The notes beneath the pieces were generated by a model that saw only the letters and a program-made list of their open reading frames with translations, had not been told where the DNA came from and did not search any database. Made by a program: the position numbers and the translations under genes. This document shows, piece by piece, positions 11,359-22,773 of a DNA stretch of 64,000 nucleotides. The stretch is from Adineta ricciae (taxonomy: Eukaryota > Rotifera > Eurotatoria > Adinetida > Adinetidae): assembly GCA_905250025.1 (NCBI GenBank), contig CAJNOJ010000460.1, forward strand, positions 1 through 64,000, given 5' to 3'. Position 1 is the stretch's first letter; each line of letters begins with the position of its first letter.

Positions 11359-12345
11359 ATGGTTGCGATCACTCGAGCCACTCTAACACGTCGACTACAA
11401 TCGTCAAACGTAAAAACTACTAAAACACGTGCTGCAAACGGCAAAGTTACTAAACAAAAGAAAAGAACAGCTAAACAACGAACAGCTCCCTCATCATCAT
11501 CTAATACTACTACTGTTAGTAGCAATACTGCAACTATTTCTGCTCCACTACAAGCATACAATGATGTCAAAGGCAAAAGTGACATTACCGATGCTCTGGC
11601 ATACGATTGTCACTGGAATCCAGTTGGAAGAGAATATGATCTTGGAAGAGACGGTGCATTCATGGGATTTAGTATTCTGATCGGACAGTTGTATTCAGGT
11701 ATCCCCCATACTGATATGCATAGGTCAATTGATGCACTGAAAGTGAAAGGATTTCATGTGAAACACGTCACAACTGAAGATGAGTGTATCAAAGAACTTG
11801 ATTCAAATCAATATCAAGTTGTATGGATCATAAGCGATACGAAGATCGGAAATCGCGACATTATTTCGTCGCTAACAACTTTTCAGTCAAATGGTGGTGC
11901 AATATTTCTGTTTGCGGATAATACACCATATGTTTCTCATGCAAATGAATTTCTTGGTAAAACATTTGGTGTGACTGTCGAAGGAGATTACCATGGTGCA
12001 ACAACATTGACTTATGCAGAGAATGGTCATCAACAAAAAGGACACTTTGGTCAACATGAGATCTTTACTGGTGTGAAAAACTTATATGAAGGTGTCACCA
12101 TCTGTCATCCGGTGTATTCGAGCGAAGGGAGTCGTAAGACATTTGTTCCGATTGCAACAGCTAGTGATGGAAACACATGCATTGCTGTTTATGATCCACC
12201 AGCAAGTTCAACATCGAATGAAGGTCGAATATGTCTCGATTGTGGATTCACAAAATTGTATTGTAATTGGGATGCAGCAGGAACAGCTCGATACATAGTA
12301 AATGCTAGTTGTTGGTTATTGCGAATAGAAAATCGTTTTACTTAA
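11359..12345 (+). CDS. Single-exon protein with a possible class I GATase-like fold
   Basis: An intronless 328-aa ORF. Residues 1-65 are basic and Ser/Thr-rich (KQKKRTAKQRTAPSSSS), disordered and possibly a nuclear-localisation signal. From about residue 75 there is a compact alpha/beta domain: MGFSILIGQLYSGIPH, then VVWIISDTKIGNRDI, then GGAIFLFADNTPYVSHANEF. This resembles the flavodoxin-like class I glutamine-amidotransferase/ThuA superfamily. At the position where active members carry a nucleophilic Cys after a strand, the sequence reads FADNTPY, so a glutaminase reaction is unlikely. The C-terminus is Cys-containing (RICLDCGFTKLYCNWD). I cannot assign a function; the fold call is tentative but the ORF is clearly real. 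Confidence 0.6.
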   Translation: MVAITRATLTRRLQSSNVKTTKTRAANGKVTKQKKRTAKQRTAPSSSSNTTTVSSNTATISAPLQAYNDVKGKSDITDALAYDCHWNPVGREYDLGRDGAFMGFSILIGQLYSGIPHTDMHRSIDALKVKGFHVKHVTTEDECIKELDSNQYQVVWIISDTKIGNRDIISSLTTFQSNGGAIFLFADNTPYVSHANEFLGKTFGVTVEGDYHGATTLTYAENGHQQKGHFGQHEIFTGVKNLYEGVTICHPVYSSEGSRKTFVPIATASDGNTCIAVYDPPASSTSNEGRICLDCGFTKLYCNWDAAGTARYIVNASCWLLRIENRFT

Positions 12346-13023
12346 AATAGAAGAATACCAAATTATTTTTTCCCTTGTGACGTATGCTATTTACATGACT
12401 TTCAAAAATACTGTCGATTTCAATCCTTTTTCTTGTTTTGTAATAAAAAATCCATTAATCTCATATATACGTTTGTATATATAACTTAATTGAAACAAAT
12501 TTAGTAAAATTAATTGTTAGTTTGATGGCCAGACTGAATGACAAATAGTAATTTGTATGTTTCTGACAACAACCGTTTCATACTTAGAGGTAACTTATGA
12601 AATTTCAAATTGGCATGACAAAAATGATGGAATACTCCGAATGTATGTTTCACAAGACTTGCCTTGTATGCAGGAAATAACATGTGAAAGAGAGAGTGAC
12701 CTGAAAACTTCACAATTGCATACTTTCGATAAGGAATAGAAAGAAAAAACTCATACTTATTGATCGTATCGTATTCTTCACAAAGATAAAAAAAGTCCAT
12801 GAGTCTTGTAGATGATTAAATATGCAATAAAATCGACTATAAATACGCGAGAGCAAAATATCATTTTTGCATTGAAACACTGCCTTACCGTGTTAGTATA
12901 CTTTACCTGTAGAGAAGTTACATTCGTGATAATCGATTTGCTTTCTAAGTCGATAGGTATTAAGTAGACTTCAGAATTGTTTCAAACAGTCCCTATGCGT
13001 TCTTATTCAAGATCTTACGATTA
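12346..13023. other. Intergenic
   Basis: AT-rich spacer between two plus-strand genes. Small ORFs on both strands at 12510-12800 look random. No repeat or RNA gene was recognised. Confidence 0.5.
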
Positions 13024-14906
13024 ATGTCTTCGACAAGAAAACCTTCTTTGGAAACACTACCGACTGAAATACTTCACCAAATCTATGATGAACTCGATGC
13101 GGAAACAATTGTCTTTTCAATGCGAATCGTATCCAAAAGATTCTATTTAATTACCAATGTTTATAATCGTCTGCAATTAGATTTCCGTTATATATCGAAA
13201 TCTCATATGCGAATGATGGCACAGCTCATCGATCCACAAAATGTTATTTCACTTACACTTGCTGATGTAAAGGAAACATCCGGTCAAATCAAATTATTTC
13301 TTTCTCATTTTTCTACTGACAGATTCATTCGTTTGCATTCATTGACGCTCACTTATTTAAATGATGAAGAGTTAGATCAATTGGCAAAACTGATTCACAG
13401 ATCTTCTCTTAGAACTGTATCGATATCGTTTATGGATCCAGAATCGAATCAAGCGAAGCAGTTTCTAACATCAATTTTAATACGTGAAACCCTTCGCACA
13501 TTGAAACTTGAAAATGGAGATTGGATCATTAATGGCACACGATGGCCGAAGCGATGTAAACTGCAGGATATGATTATGTATCGTGGATGCGATTGGGACA
13601 CAGCTTACTTTATTGTTAAATATTCATCGAATCTACGAAAACTTACTATACGATGTATTCTAAAGTATAACATTGATGAAACGATAACTTTATTACCTGA
13701 TATGAAACCGTGCAATCATTTATCTTACCTTTCCTTATGTGTGACGACTGATCTAACTATTGAAGATGTCGAGATATTTCTCGGACTTTTTCCTAAATTA
13801 ACTTATCTTGAATTAACTTGTCTAAAAGATGAAGCTAATTACTCATTATTCGATGGTCGTAGATGGGAAGACTTTATTCAAACGAAATTGCCTCTATTGG
13901 ATCAAATCAAACTCGATCTTGTCTACTCGGTACGTGGAAATGGTGAAAACGTTCCTACAGTTGAATCATTAATTGCTCCATTTCGCTCATTGTTTTGGAA
14001 AAAAGTGAAACATCTTGTTGTTAATTGCGATGAAGAATACGAGAATGATCATCACAAGTTTCATCTTTATTCAACACCGAGATCTCGAGAAGAATTCGAT
14101 TATTCTCATCAACGAAAGACAATCGTCAGATCTATATCGAATATTGTTGATTACAATCAACCGATCATCATCAATACGAAAAAATTAACTCTAGATTTAA
14201 ATCCAACAACAAACACAAGCATCCAAGACAACGTAAGTATTAATAACATTCTGAAGCTTTTGAGTGAATTGTCAATGATATAAGATTTTTACAAAAGCAT
14301 GGAATTTCGTTTATTTAGACTAGTTTAACAAGACCGTATATATTTCAAAAAGTAACGGAACTTGAGTTATTGATTGAGCAAGAATGGCCGATCAACGCAA
14401 TAAAACATCTTTCAACAATGGTTAATTTATTAACTCTTCGAACAATATGCTTAAACTTCAAATCCGATTGCAATTTCATCGTCAGTTTAGACGCCGAAAT
14501 CAAAGCACTATTCGAGCAAACATTGAATTTACGTTCAATACGAATTATGTGTAATGACTACATTGGTATGAAAGTCTTAGTCCGTGATTATTCTGAAAAG
14601 TTAATGTTAATAACTCGTAATAGTATTGCTTTGAATTTACCCCGTCATATCAAAACACTTGATATTGAAGTTAAGGATGTGGAAGATGCCAAGACAGTAT
14701 TAGAACATAACAAATATTTGGCACGTGTTACATTTCGGCCAATCTATAGGGGTGAGAGGTTTTCAGATGGTATCGCTGAATGGATGAAAAACATGAATAG
14801 AGATGACACACTTAGAGACGATTGGGACGTTTTTTGTGGATGCGACTCCGACAAGTGTGATTCAATTAAAGCTGTTCATCTATGGCTTGAAAATAAATTG
14901 GACTGA
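13024..14906 (+). CDS. F-box/LRR-like protein, two exons
   Basis: Exon 1 is 13024-14232 and exon 2 is 14319-14906, joined in phase 0 by an 86-bp intron with consensus GTAAGT donor and TTTAG acceptor. The product is about 598 aa. The N-terminus (LETLPTEILHQIYDELD) is a good F-box core. It is followed by irregular leucine-rich segments (LRTLKLENG, LRKLTIRCI, LTYLELTCLKD, LRSIRIMCN, IKTLDIEVKD) forming a probable solenoid. It would work as a substrate adaptor of an SCF ubiquitin ligase. It is a distant relative of the genes at 7767-9565 and 27966-30101. It appears intact. Confidence 0.8.
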
Positions 14907-15473
14907 ACAATTCATCATATCACATAGTCAGAAAAGACTTTCTTTTGTATATATTTCGATCATTAATATATTCTACTTACATAATTGATTCGACAATTTT
15001 CGAGTAATCATAACATGAGAGGAATAAATTTATCTCTACAAAAACTGGAAGTATGTGTATATCTTTCAGAGTTGATTTACACAAGATAATGTCTCTTATT
15101 GCTTGATATCAGTTACATTTACTACTCAGTTAATACGAAGACTATACTCACATTTCAAACAGGCACGTTTAGTTAAGTTTTGACTGTATTTTTGGTTTCA
15201 AAAGAAAATCTTTCTAATGCAATAACATATTTTATGACTTTATCTTACTTCATATCCATAAAAATTACGACACCGTCTTTTCGTTGTGTAAAAGCCAATG
15301 TTTGAGACACAAAAAAAGATTAAATGTATTTTCAAGCGTCTTTGTTACATTTAGATAGTATTATAGAATATATCTTGAATGAGTCAGTGGGAAATTTTTT
15401 ACGAAGTATTGCGTAGTTTTTAACCCTTTCAGTTAATTAAATTTGCTATTCAAATCCTTTTACTACACCATCA
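14907..15473. other. Intergenic
   Basis: AT-rich spacer upstream of the ART-TPR gene, with no recognised motif. The ORF from 14803 to 14988 is a shadow of the preceding exon plus spacer. Confidence 0.5.
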
Positions 15474-18400
15474 ATGATTTCTTGTATTCATAAGCTGCAG
15501 AGTTTTCGTTCTAGGAAAAGATCCTGCAACAACATGGAAGCGACTACTTTAAATACGAATCATCTCTCAAACCTACCGAAACTACGAAACATTGAAAATT
15601 GTCTTCTGGTTTGGCTCGACTCGAATATCAGTGAGTCGGATGATTATTATCGAAGTTCAATCGATGAACTACAACATATCGTTAACTTCGTATATTCTTT
15701 TTCGGATGTCGATCAATGTGTTGATTTTGTAACTGACATCGATTATGAAAAAGTATTTATGATTATATCCGATTCATTGGCTCAACAGATGTTACCTGCT
15801 ATTGAAAATGTGCCTCAAATTGAGTCGATTTATATCCTTGCTCACAATGACGTGGAGAATGAAATTATCAACAGAAAATGGGCAAAAGTGAAGAATACCT
15901 TCACTCAGTTCGATGAATTGTGCAAATCTCTGAAACGAGACACTCGCTCTTGTGAATATAACATTTCTTCGATTAAAATTCTACGTCCTGTTAATTCACT
16001 TAATCAAGATTTGAATGAATTGGATCAATCATTTATGTATTCACAACTTTTGAAAGAAGTTTTGCTTGAAACAAATTACAACGATGATTCAAAGAGAAAA
16101 CTCGTTGAATTTTGTCGGCATCACTATCGTGATAGTATATCACAGTTAAAAATCATCGATGAATTTGATCGAGACTATCACAATCATACACCGATATGGT
16201 GGTATACACGGGAATGTTTCACCTATTATATGCTCAATCGAGCTCTGCGAACTCAAGATATCGAAGTGATTATCAACATGGGCTTTTTCTTACGAGATGT
16301 TCACGAACAAATTCGAATGTTACATGCAGAAACACCGATTAATTCTATTCCCTCTATAGTTTACCGAGGACAAGGAATGAGCAAAACGGAAGCAAAAACA
16401 CTTCGGGAAAATCTTGAGGGTGGGTTGCTTGCTTTCAACAGTTTTCTATCAACAAGCGTCAATCGCGAACTATCTGTGCTTTATGCAGAAAGCGCCGCAC
16501 AGAATCCGGATCTAGACGGAATTCTATTCCAAATCAGTATCGATCCTACTATCAAGGTAACGCCATTTGCTGCAGTAAACAACTACAGCTATTATGGTAA
16601 TACGGAGGATGAAATACTGTTTTCAATGCATACGGTTTTTCGTATTGATGGGATAAAACAGCTACAAAACGACATATCTCTGGTCGACTTAACGTTAACG
16701 ACCGACGATGATCCACAACTTCGTATTTTAACAGATCATCTAAGACAAGAGAATTCTGGAACTCGAAAAGGGATTCGTCTGGCTCAGCTGTTATTCAAAA
16801 TGGGGAAGTTCGACGAAGCTGAAGAGATCTATCAGACAGAGCGTAAACTGGCATCGGATAGTAATGTTGAACACTTGGTTCAAGTTTATGACAACCTTGG
16901 CAACGTCCAAAGATCCCGGGGTGATTATAATACCGCTCTTTCATACTTTGAAAAGGCACTTGAATTAGTACAACAAAACTTTTCCATAGAAAAACGCATC
17001 GTTATTTCTTTATATATCAATGTTGGCTTGTTGAAACAAACCATGCAAGATTATTCAGGCGCCCTGATGTGCTACCAGGAAGCACGAGATATTTGTGAAG
17101 TATATTTTCCATCTACTTATAGTTTACTAGCTAGTATTTATCATAATCTTGGGTATCTGTACTCTGATATGCACGAATACTCAACGGCACTTTCATTTTA
17201 TGAAAAATCATTAGAAATGAGTGAAACATTTCTTCCTGGAAATCATTTAGATATGTCGATTACATATAATGGTATGGGTGAAATATATAGGCGTCAGGGA
17301 CAATATTCAACTGCGATCTCGTATTTTGAAAAAGTGATAAAAATTCGAGAAAAAACTCTTCTTCCAGGTCATATAGCTATAGCTACTGCGTATAATAGTA
17401 TGGGTGTTTTATACCAAAACACGAAAGATTATCCAACTGCGCTCTCGTTTTTGCAAAAGGCGCTGCGCTTCTGGGAGGAAAGTCCCTATGTGTCCCATAC
17501 AAACTTCGCTGGAACATATCTCAACATTGGTTCGCTATATAAAGAAATGAAAGATTACTCAAATGCTCTTGTGTACTGCCAAAAAGCGTACGATATATAT
17601 CAGAAGTCTCTTCCTCCACATCACGCTTATTTCGCTATTGCACACAAAGAAATTGCTTCCGTGCATTATAGAATGAAAAATTATGCCAACGCACTCCCGC
17701 ATTATGTGGCAACATTGGACATTGCTCAAACAATTTCCATATATGAAGATGACCAATACATTGATATTTATATTTCCCTTGCTACCATATATAGGAATAT
17801 GAAAGATTATAAAAATGCGCTCATATTTCATCAAAAGACTCTCGAGTTCGTAAAGAAGGTTAGTCCAGGCGATCATTTTCTGATCGCAGACGTCTTGAAA
17901 AATACCGGCGAAGCACAACGTCTATTAGGAAACTACGATGATGCTATATCATCTTTTGAACAAGCTCTCGTGATGCTTTTGAAATGGCTTAAACCAACTT
18001 ATCCATCAATAGCATTCATCTACAAACGGATTGGAATGATATATAATACAAAACAGGACTTCTTAAATGCACTATCGTACTTCCATCAAGCATTGGATGT
18101 TGAAGAAAAGTCTGTGCCACTTGATGAGGCAAATCTAAGCGCTACCTATGACAACCTTGCGAGTGTTTACGCAAGTCTAAATGACTACTCGACGGCAACA
18201 TCTTATTTGCAACAAGCGTTAGTCATTGAGGAAAAAAGGGTTCCGCAAGACGGTTGTTCCTTATTTCATGTTTACAATAATATGGGTTCGATATATAGCC
18301 GTACGGGGGACTATTTCATGGCAATCTTATTTATGAAAAAAGCGTTAGCAATTTGCGAAAAAACAATGCCAGAAGACGATCATAAACTAAACTTAATCCA

Positions 18401-18518
18401 CGCACAACTTAGCTTTGTTTATAGACGTATGGGGTGTGATGAAATGGCCTTATTCTACGCACAGCGTATCGAGAACTTCGATTTTACTCGTTTGACCAAA
18501 TATTCAGACTCTTTATAG
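15474..18518 (+). CDS. Arginine ADP-ribosyltransferase with TPR array
   Basis: An intact single ORF of 1014 aa; a start at the second Met (15534, MEATTLNTNH) is equally possible. Residues ~40-190 form an alpha/beta domain of unknown role (CLLVWLDSN, VFMIISDSLAQQM). Residues ~200-400 are an ADP-ribosyltransferase with the R-S-E triad: Arg at ~298 (IVYRGQGMS), Ser-Thr-Ser at ~326 (FLSTSVNRELS) and E-x-E at ~378-380 (TEDEILFSMHTVFRI). Residues ~430-1000 hold about 12-13 tetratricopeptide repeats of kinesin-light-chain type (A/G-DYxxALxxxxxALxI). ARTs transfer ADP-ribose from NAD+ to arginine on target proteins; the TPR solenoid is the likely target-binding part. No signal peptide is seen, so it is probably cytosolic. 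All catalytic residues are present, in contrast to the dead ART-LRR at 3967-6587. Confidence 0.9.
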   Translation: MISCIHKLQSFRSRKRSCNNMEATTLNTNHLSNLPKLRNIENCLLVWLDSNISESDDYYRSSIDELQHIVNFVYSFSDVDQCVDFVTDIDYEKVFMIISDSLAQQMLPAIENVPQIESIYILAHNDVENEIINRKWAKVKNTFTQFDELCKSLKRDTRSCEYNISSIKILRPVNSLNQDLNELDQSFMYSQLLKEVLLETNYNDDSKRKLVEFCRHHYRDSISQLKIIDEFDRDYHNHTPIWWYTRECFTYYMLNRALRTQDIEVIINMGFFLRDVHEQIRMLHAETPINSIPSIVYRGQGMSKTEAKTLRENLEGGLLAFNSFLSTSVNRELSVLYAESAAQNPDLDGILFQISIDPTIKVTPFAAVNNYSYYGNTEDEILFSMHTVFRIDGIKQLQNDISLVDLTLTTDDDPQLRILTDHLRQENSGTRKGIRLAQLLFKMGKFDEAEEIYQTERKLASDSNVEHLVQVYDNLGNVQRSRGDYNTALSYFEKALELVQQNFSIEKRIVISLYINVGLLKQTMQDYSGALMCYQEARDICEVYFPSTYSLLASIYHNLGYLYSDMHEYSTALSFYEKSLEMSETFLPGNHLDMSITYNGMGEIYRRQGQYSTAISYFEKVIKIREKTLLPGHIAIATAYNSMGVLYQNTKDYPTALSFLQKALRFWEESPYVSHTNFAGTYLNIGSLYKEMKDYSNALVYCQKAYDIYQKSLPPHHAYFAIAHKEIASVHYRMKNYANALPHYVATLDIAQTISIYEDDQYIDIYISLATIYRNMKDYKNALIFHQKTLEFVKKVSPGDHFLIADVLKNTGEAQRLLGNYDDAISSFEQALVMLLKWLKPTYPSIAFIYKRIGMIYNTKQDFLNALSYFHQALDVEEKSVPLDEANLSATYDNLASVYASLNDYSTATSYLQQALVIEEKRVPQDGCSLFHVYNNMGSIYSRTGDYFMAILFMKKALAICEKTMPEDDHKLNLIHAQLSFVYRRMGCDEMALFYAQRIENFDFTRLTKYSDSL

Positions 18519-18799
18519 TATCATAGCAGCGACTTTAAAAAAAATTTTGGTTCACATGCAATACATTTCATACGCACTATATCCAAGATATGAAACAAAG
18601 GGCTCTATTTGAAAAATCTGTAATTCACTCAAGAAAGAAGAGATAAAAAGCTGTAATTCGAGGACTCATTATTTGACTTGTTTTAACCTTTGTGAAGCTT
18701 TTCCTACTGCATTAGTTATTTAACTAGATGGGCTGATTGGTAATCATTTGATTGTTTACTAAAATTCGAGGTCTATGATTACGACAGTCTATTCCATAC

Positions 18800-19953
18800 A
18801 TCACTCTGAAATAGTTAAACATCATTTGATATCTTTTCACCTGACTGAAAATAATAGGTTCGCTTTAAACAAACACGTTTTGTTTCTTCGCTTCGCTTCA
18901 TACCTTAGCAACGACAATTCGATCAAACCATCACGTGCCATTAGGGCGACGATGTTTTAGATCAAATGATGATTCTATTAATTCACAAGTTCAACCTCTT
19001 GTTGATGAACAGCTCTTAAGTGTGAATGTTGACAGTGTTATTTCGAATTGTTATCGAAAAATAGACAACTGGTGTGATGAATGTAACGATTTAATTAATC
19101 GAATTTATCAAGAAAATGTGATGAATACAAAGAGCGTTGTCTTGAAAAGATCACTAAAGCAATACGAAAAAATTGAGGAGATAAAGCCAAACTGGATAAT
19201 CTTATCCGTGAAAATAATGTATTTTTGTTCGATAAAAATCTGATTGTTGTCAGAGAATGTCACTGGAAACTTGTTACCATATCTGATATATGTTGGTCAT
19301 CAACATTGAATAGTTTTACAGTCCTGACAAATACAAATAGGATCTTTTTACTGAATGAAGATTTAATTGATATTCAACCAATCGAGATGATTGAAAAACA
19401 GTCATCGGTATCGCTTACCTGTTCAGTTGTAAGCCTGTTTCTAACAACGAATGAAATCAAACCAAGTATACATGTACTTAGTCCGTTATTATCATTTCTT
19501 TTAATTAAAAAATGGATATGCGCAAGTCACTGTACGTCGGGAAGGGAAATTATTCAGCATATCCCACCTTGCAATGAAACAGTAGCATTTTTTGTTGATA
19601 TCGATAGCGATTAAGGAAACCATACGTGTGGAACTTCGATCGATGTTAGCGCTAGATCTTTTATGGTCTTGTGTTCTTTGTGAAAACATTATAATGTGTC
19701 CAGCGTCTAAAACGTTTAGTAAGGGAATTGATTTTATTTCAAGTCATAATATACGAATAAATCGGTTATGTTCACTGAAATGTGATGAGTAGGTTGAATT
19801 GTTTTACTCTACACCAAGTCTTCTTGTTATTGGTAAAGATCGAAAATTAAAGGAACCATTTAAATATCAATTGAAACCTTGCAGTGTTATCTTGTCCGAC
19901 TCAAACACACTGGTTATTAGAACACTTAAACGTGTCAATTTTTATCGTGTATA
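18800..19953 (+). pseudogene. Broken coiled-coil / beta-propeller-like protein
   Basis: Fragments in shifting frames follow one protein order. 18935-19190 is a helical, charged region (IDNWCDECNDLINRIYQEN). A frameshift near 19185-19192 then leads into LFDKNLIVVRECHWKL and the propeller-like part DICWSSTLNSFTVLTNTNRI. A second frameshift near 19600 precedes KETIRVELRSMLALDLLW, and an in-frame TAG follows CDE at about 19793. Homology-like sequence continues to the stop near 19951. Family members I recall from bdelloids have a coiled coil plus a WD/NHL-like domain; their function is unknown to me. A possible N-terminal piece (HLTENNRFALNKH) near 18836-18880 is in yet another frame. Several independent lesions make this a clear pseudogene. 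Confidence 0.65.
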
Positions 19954-20384
19954 ATTTCACAACTATATGTGTTCTGTAGAATAGTTGCATTCACAAATGG
20001 GATTTTTACCACGATTCACCAAACAATAACGCTGACAAAATTCTTTCTGCTTGTTCGTATAACGTAATCACTACTTGAGATGATGAATAAAACAGTTGTA
20101 TGAAGCAAGTGTTATTCATCCTGCATCGTAAAAAAAATCTGTCAACGCTATATGATCATCCGAATAATGACTCACTCTTCTTGATAACGTTCGAGAAGAG
20201 GAAGAAAGGTGGATTGCTTTGATATTCTTTAACACTGAAACTCTGATGCAATCTACTTTCGTATAGATTATTGTCTACTAACCACGGATTTTTCCTCATT
20301 TATGTTATCATACAAATATATATATATATATATCGAAGAGTGAAAAGGATCAAACAAAAATCAACTAAGATTTGCTGATTCATC
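19954..20384. other. Intergenic
   Basis: No gene seen. A short (TA)n run sits at about 20316-20333, shortly upstream of the ATG at 20385. Confidence 0.5.
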
Positions 20385-22221
20385 ATGAATTGTACAACGA
20401 AAGTACACTACACTGATGGGGATGGTAACATACGCATCAAAGAAAATAACACGTTCACCTCTCGAACTTCTTTGCTTGATATCATTCAATGGATTTTCAC
20501 CTGGTTAAAATACACTTATGCATTCGACTTGCAAATTCTCAATCCACATAGTAGTGAATGGATTGATTTTGATCATCACTATTTCAATCAAACAAAACCA
20601 TATGAACATCAGTCAAGAATCGACCTGAAAATTCTTCCGACTAATGGTATGACTTCTTAAATATAGGATTCACTCTTTTCAATAGGATTCATGTTGTAGA
20701 TGGTCAATTTCGAAATTCGACATTTATTGTTGAGAAATATCAAGCTCCATCGCTCATAACCATTGATCGTGATTATCCGACTATCATTTTCACAGAAAAT
20801 GTTAATGCCGAGCAGCGTGATGAGGATATTGATAAAAGATCATTTATCAAAGGAAATTCTCGCTTGAATGTACGGAGACCCAAAGTCAAAGTAAAGACTT
20901 ATATTTTCTCTGCTACATACAAAACGGATGTTTTATTTGTAGATCATGAGCGAAAATATTAACGTAGAGAATTGTTCACTTATCAATTTATTGGTCTTTC
21001 TCATATGGGAAGTCTGTGACAAAGGTGTGCGCACATTATATTACCATCCATATCGAAAGTTAGTCGGCGACTGTGCAAATGAAGATCACATTACAATTGT
21101 TCCTACGAGCGACATGTTCGAACACGGAGATGAGTAAGCAGAATCTACGTTGTTGTTTTTGTTTATTATATCAGTGCCTTATTTGTAGTCTTAATGTTCC
21201 AACAATGGGCATTCGTGGTGCAAAGACAGGTGATCGAGATAAAAGCAAATTCTTACTTTGCCAATTGAGCAATAGACTGTGCGAAGAGACATCCTATGAA
21301 ACAAGTCGTTTGGCATGTTTATTAATGGGAAATGGAAATCCTTGGTGGAATACACTTGCACTGTCAAATGCAATGATTTTCACTAGTAAACACATAAGCT
21401 TTTACTTATTTGTATAATACATTTTTCTTTCAGAGTCTTTCTATACAATAGAATCAAGAGATGCGCTGGACTGTAATGGGCAAATCATTGAAAGAATACT
21501 TGTTCAAATTTTCAAACGGAAAACGAATTTGAACCAGCACGGTAAGATTAGTTTTAGCTTAACATCATCCTTGAAATTGAGGTTAAAATGGACGTATTTT
21601 ATTTTGAGATGCCGTACCAGAACACACTCCACACGCCGAGAAACGAAGAACATCGACAGAGAGCAATGCAAGTACCGATTCGTTTATGTGTGCTGTTCAA
21701 AATAGTTTTCACACTACCGAACATATGAACTCTCGATATCTACCAATAACTGTGAGCAATGTCATACACGATCAGGTTAGTCTTGTTAAATCAGATGATT
21801 TAGAACTTGTATAATCTGTATCAGTCTGTCGGTGATCCAAGTCAAGTGTCAGAATCGACATTGCTAAGTGGCGTAGATTCATGTAAGAATATCATTGAAG
21901 AAAGAATTTCATGCTGAATTATTTATTTTCATGCACTAGATACAACATCGCCTAACTGGCCTGATTTCGAACTTACTTCGAGCTTTCCCATCTCTCCGGT
22001 GAGTACGACGATGTACTTTTCGTGCTACGAACGAGCGCTTCTTGTTTGACTTTCACTTACGATGTAATTCTATTAATTTTTGTGCTTAGTTTGGAACCGA
22101 AAACAATGCAGACCAAAGCGATACTGTCAATAGTACAAGTATGTCACCCTTAGCATCATATGTTCCATTCTATGATATTACTTGTCCTTCGTTTGATCAT
22201 AATGCTCGAAATGTTCGATAA
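20385..22221 (+). CDS. Nine-exon gene, possible Rel-homology transcription factor
   Basis: I rebuilt nine exons whose phases all agree: 20385-20646, 20700-20890, 20943-21133, 21189-21385, 21434-21541, 21609-21775, 21825-21882, 21940-21998 and 22090-22221, giving about 454 aa. Exon 1 encodes a small alpha/beta domain (FDLQILNPHSSEWIDFDHH) I cannot name. The middle has landmarks in the order of a Rel-homology domain: RRPKVKI at ~146-152, LYYHPYRKLVGDC at ~183-195 (compare HPH-x-LVGK-x-C), a short spacer, then LNVPTMGIRGAKTGDRDKSK (compare NLGI-x-x-x-KKK). The C-terminal third is Ser/Thr-rich, as in activation tails. Against this, the R-x-R-x-R-Y-x-x-E DNA-contact loop is not evident. The intact gene structure is firm; the family is tentative. 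Confidence 0.6.
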
Positions 22222-22773
22222 TATTTTATGAAAAAGAAAATAAAAGCAATCAGAAAACAAACAACGACGACAGCAAAAATAGTAGTAACAGCTGTAAGCG
22301 GATCAGCATCGAATTGATTAATGAACCGGGCATCCCAAGAGTGCCACGATCTTCCCGCATCATGATAGATATGTTCAGCTAAATCATCTTTTGATAATAT
22401 CATTAGTCCTTCTATTTGGCCTAATTTTCGTAGAGTACTCGTGAGAAAAATCGATTCTGTTGAGAAAACTTCCAAATACGAAACAAGATAGATTGTATTT
22501 AAAAATGTTTTTCGAGGATAATTCCCCAATATCTTCTCTACAATCGTTGAAAACAAGCTTCTCAATATGCTTTTCGTGTGAATAAACATCTAGGTCAACA
22601 TAAATGCCACCAAACTCATGGAGAACAACTAATCGGGCTAGATGCCAACGTTGAATGGAATACAAATATGATTTATAAACTGGATATAAGTACTGATATT
22701 CAGCGTTTAAAATCAATTTTTCAATTTGATCATCTAGAGATGTATTTAATAATTTCGTGAAAAACGTTTCCAA
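22197..22773 (-). pseudogene. GT32-type glycosyltransferase fragment
   Basis: 22384-22773 reads IQRWHLARLVVLHEFGGIYVDLDVY, split here only for description: the RWHLARL helix followed by HEFGGIYVDLDVY, the DXD motif of the GT32/sugar-binding DXD family. The frame is then lost. From about 22570 downward another frame carries the normal C-terminal part (FLTSTLRKLGQ, GRSWHSWDARF) and ends in a hydrophobic membrane helix (FAVVVVCFLIAFIFFF). The stretch between the DXD motif and the C-terminal part is shorter than in complete members I know, so a deletion with frameshift is likely. The N-terminus is also missing. Its 3' end overlaps that of the 20385-22221 gene by about 25 bp on the opposite strand. 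Confidence 0.65.

Noticed and set aside
17559..17918. 119-codon ORF antisense to the ART-TPR gene
   Set aside because: Shadow frame of the TPR-coding region.
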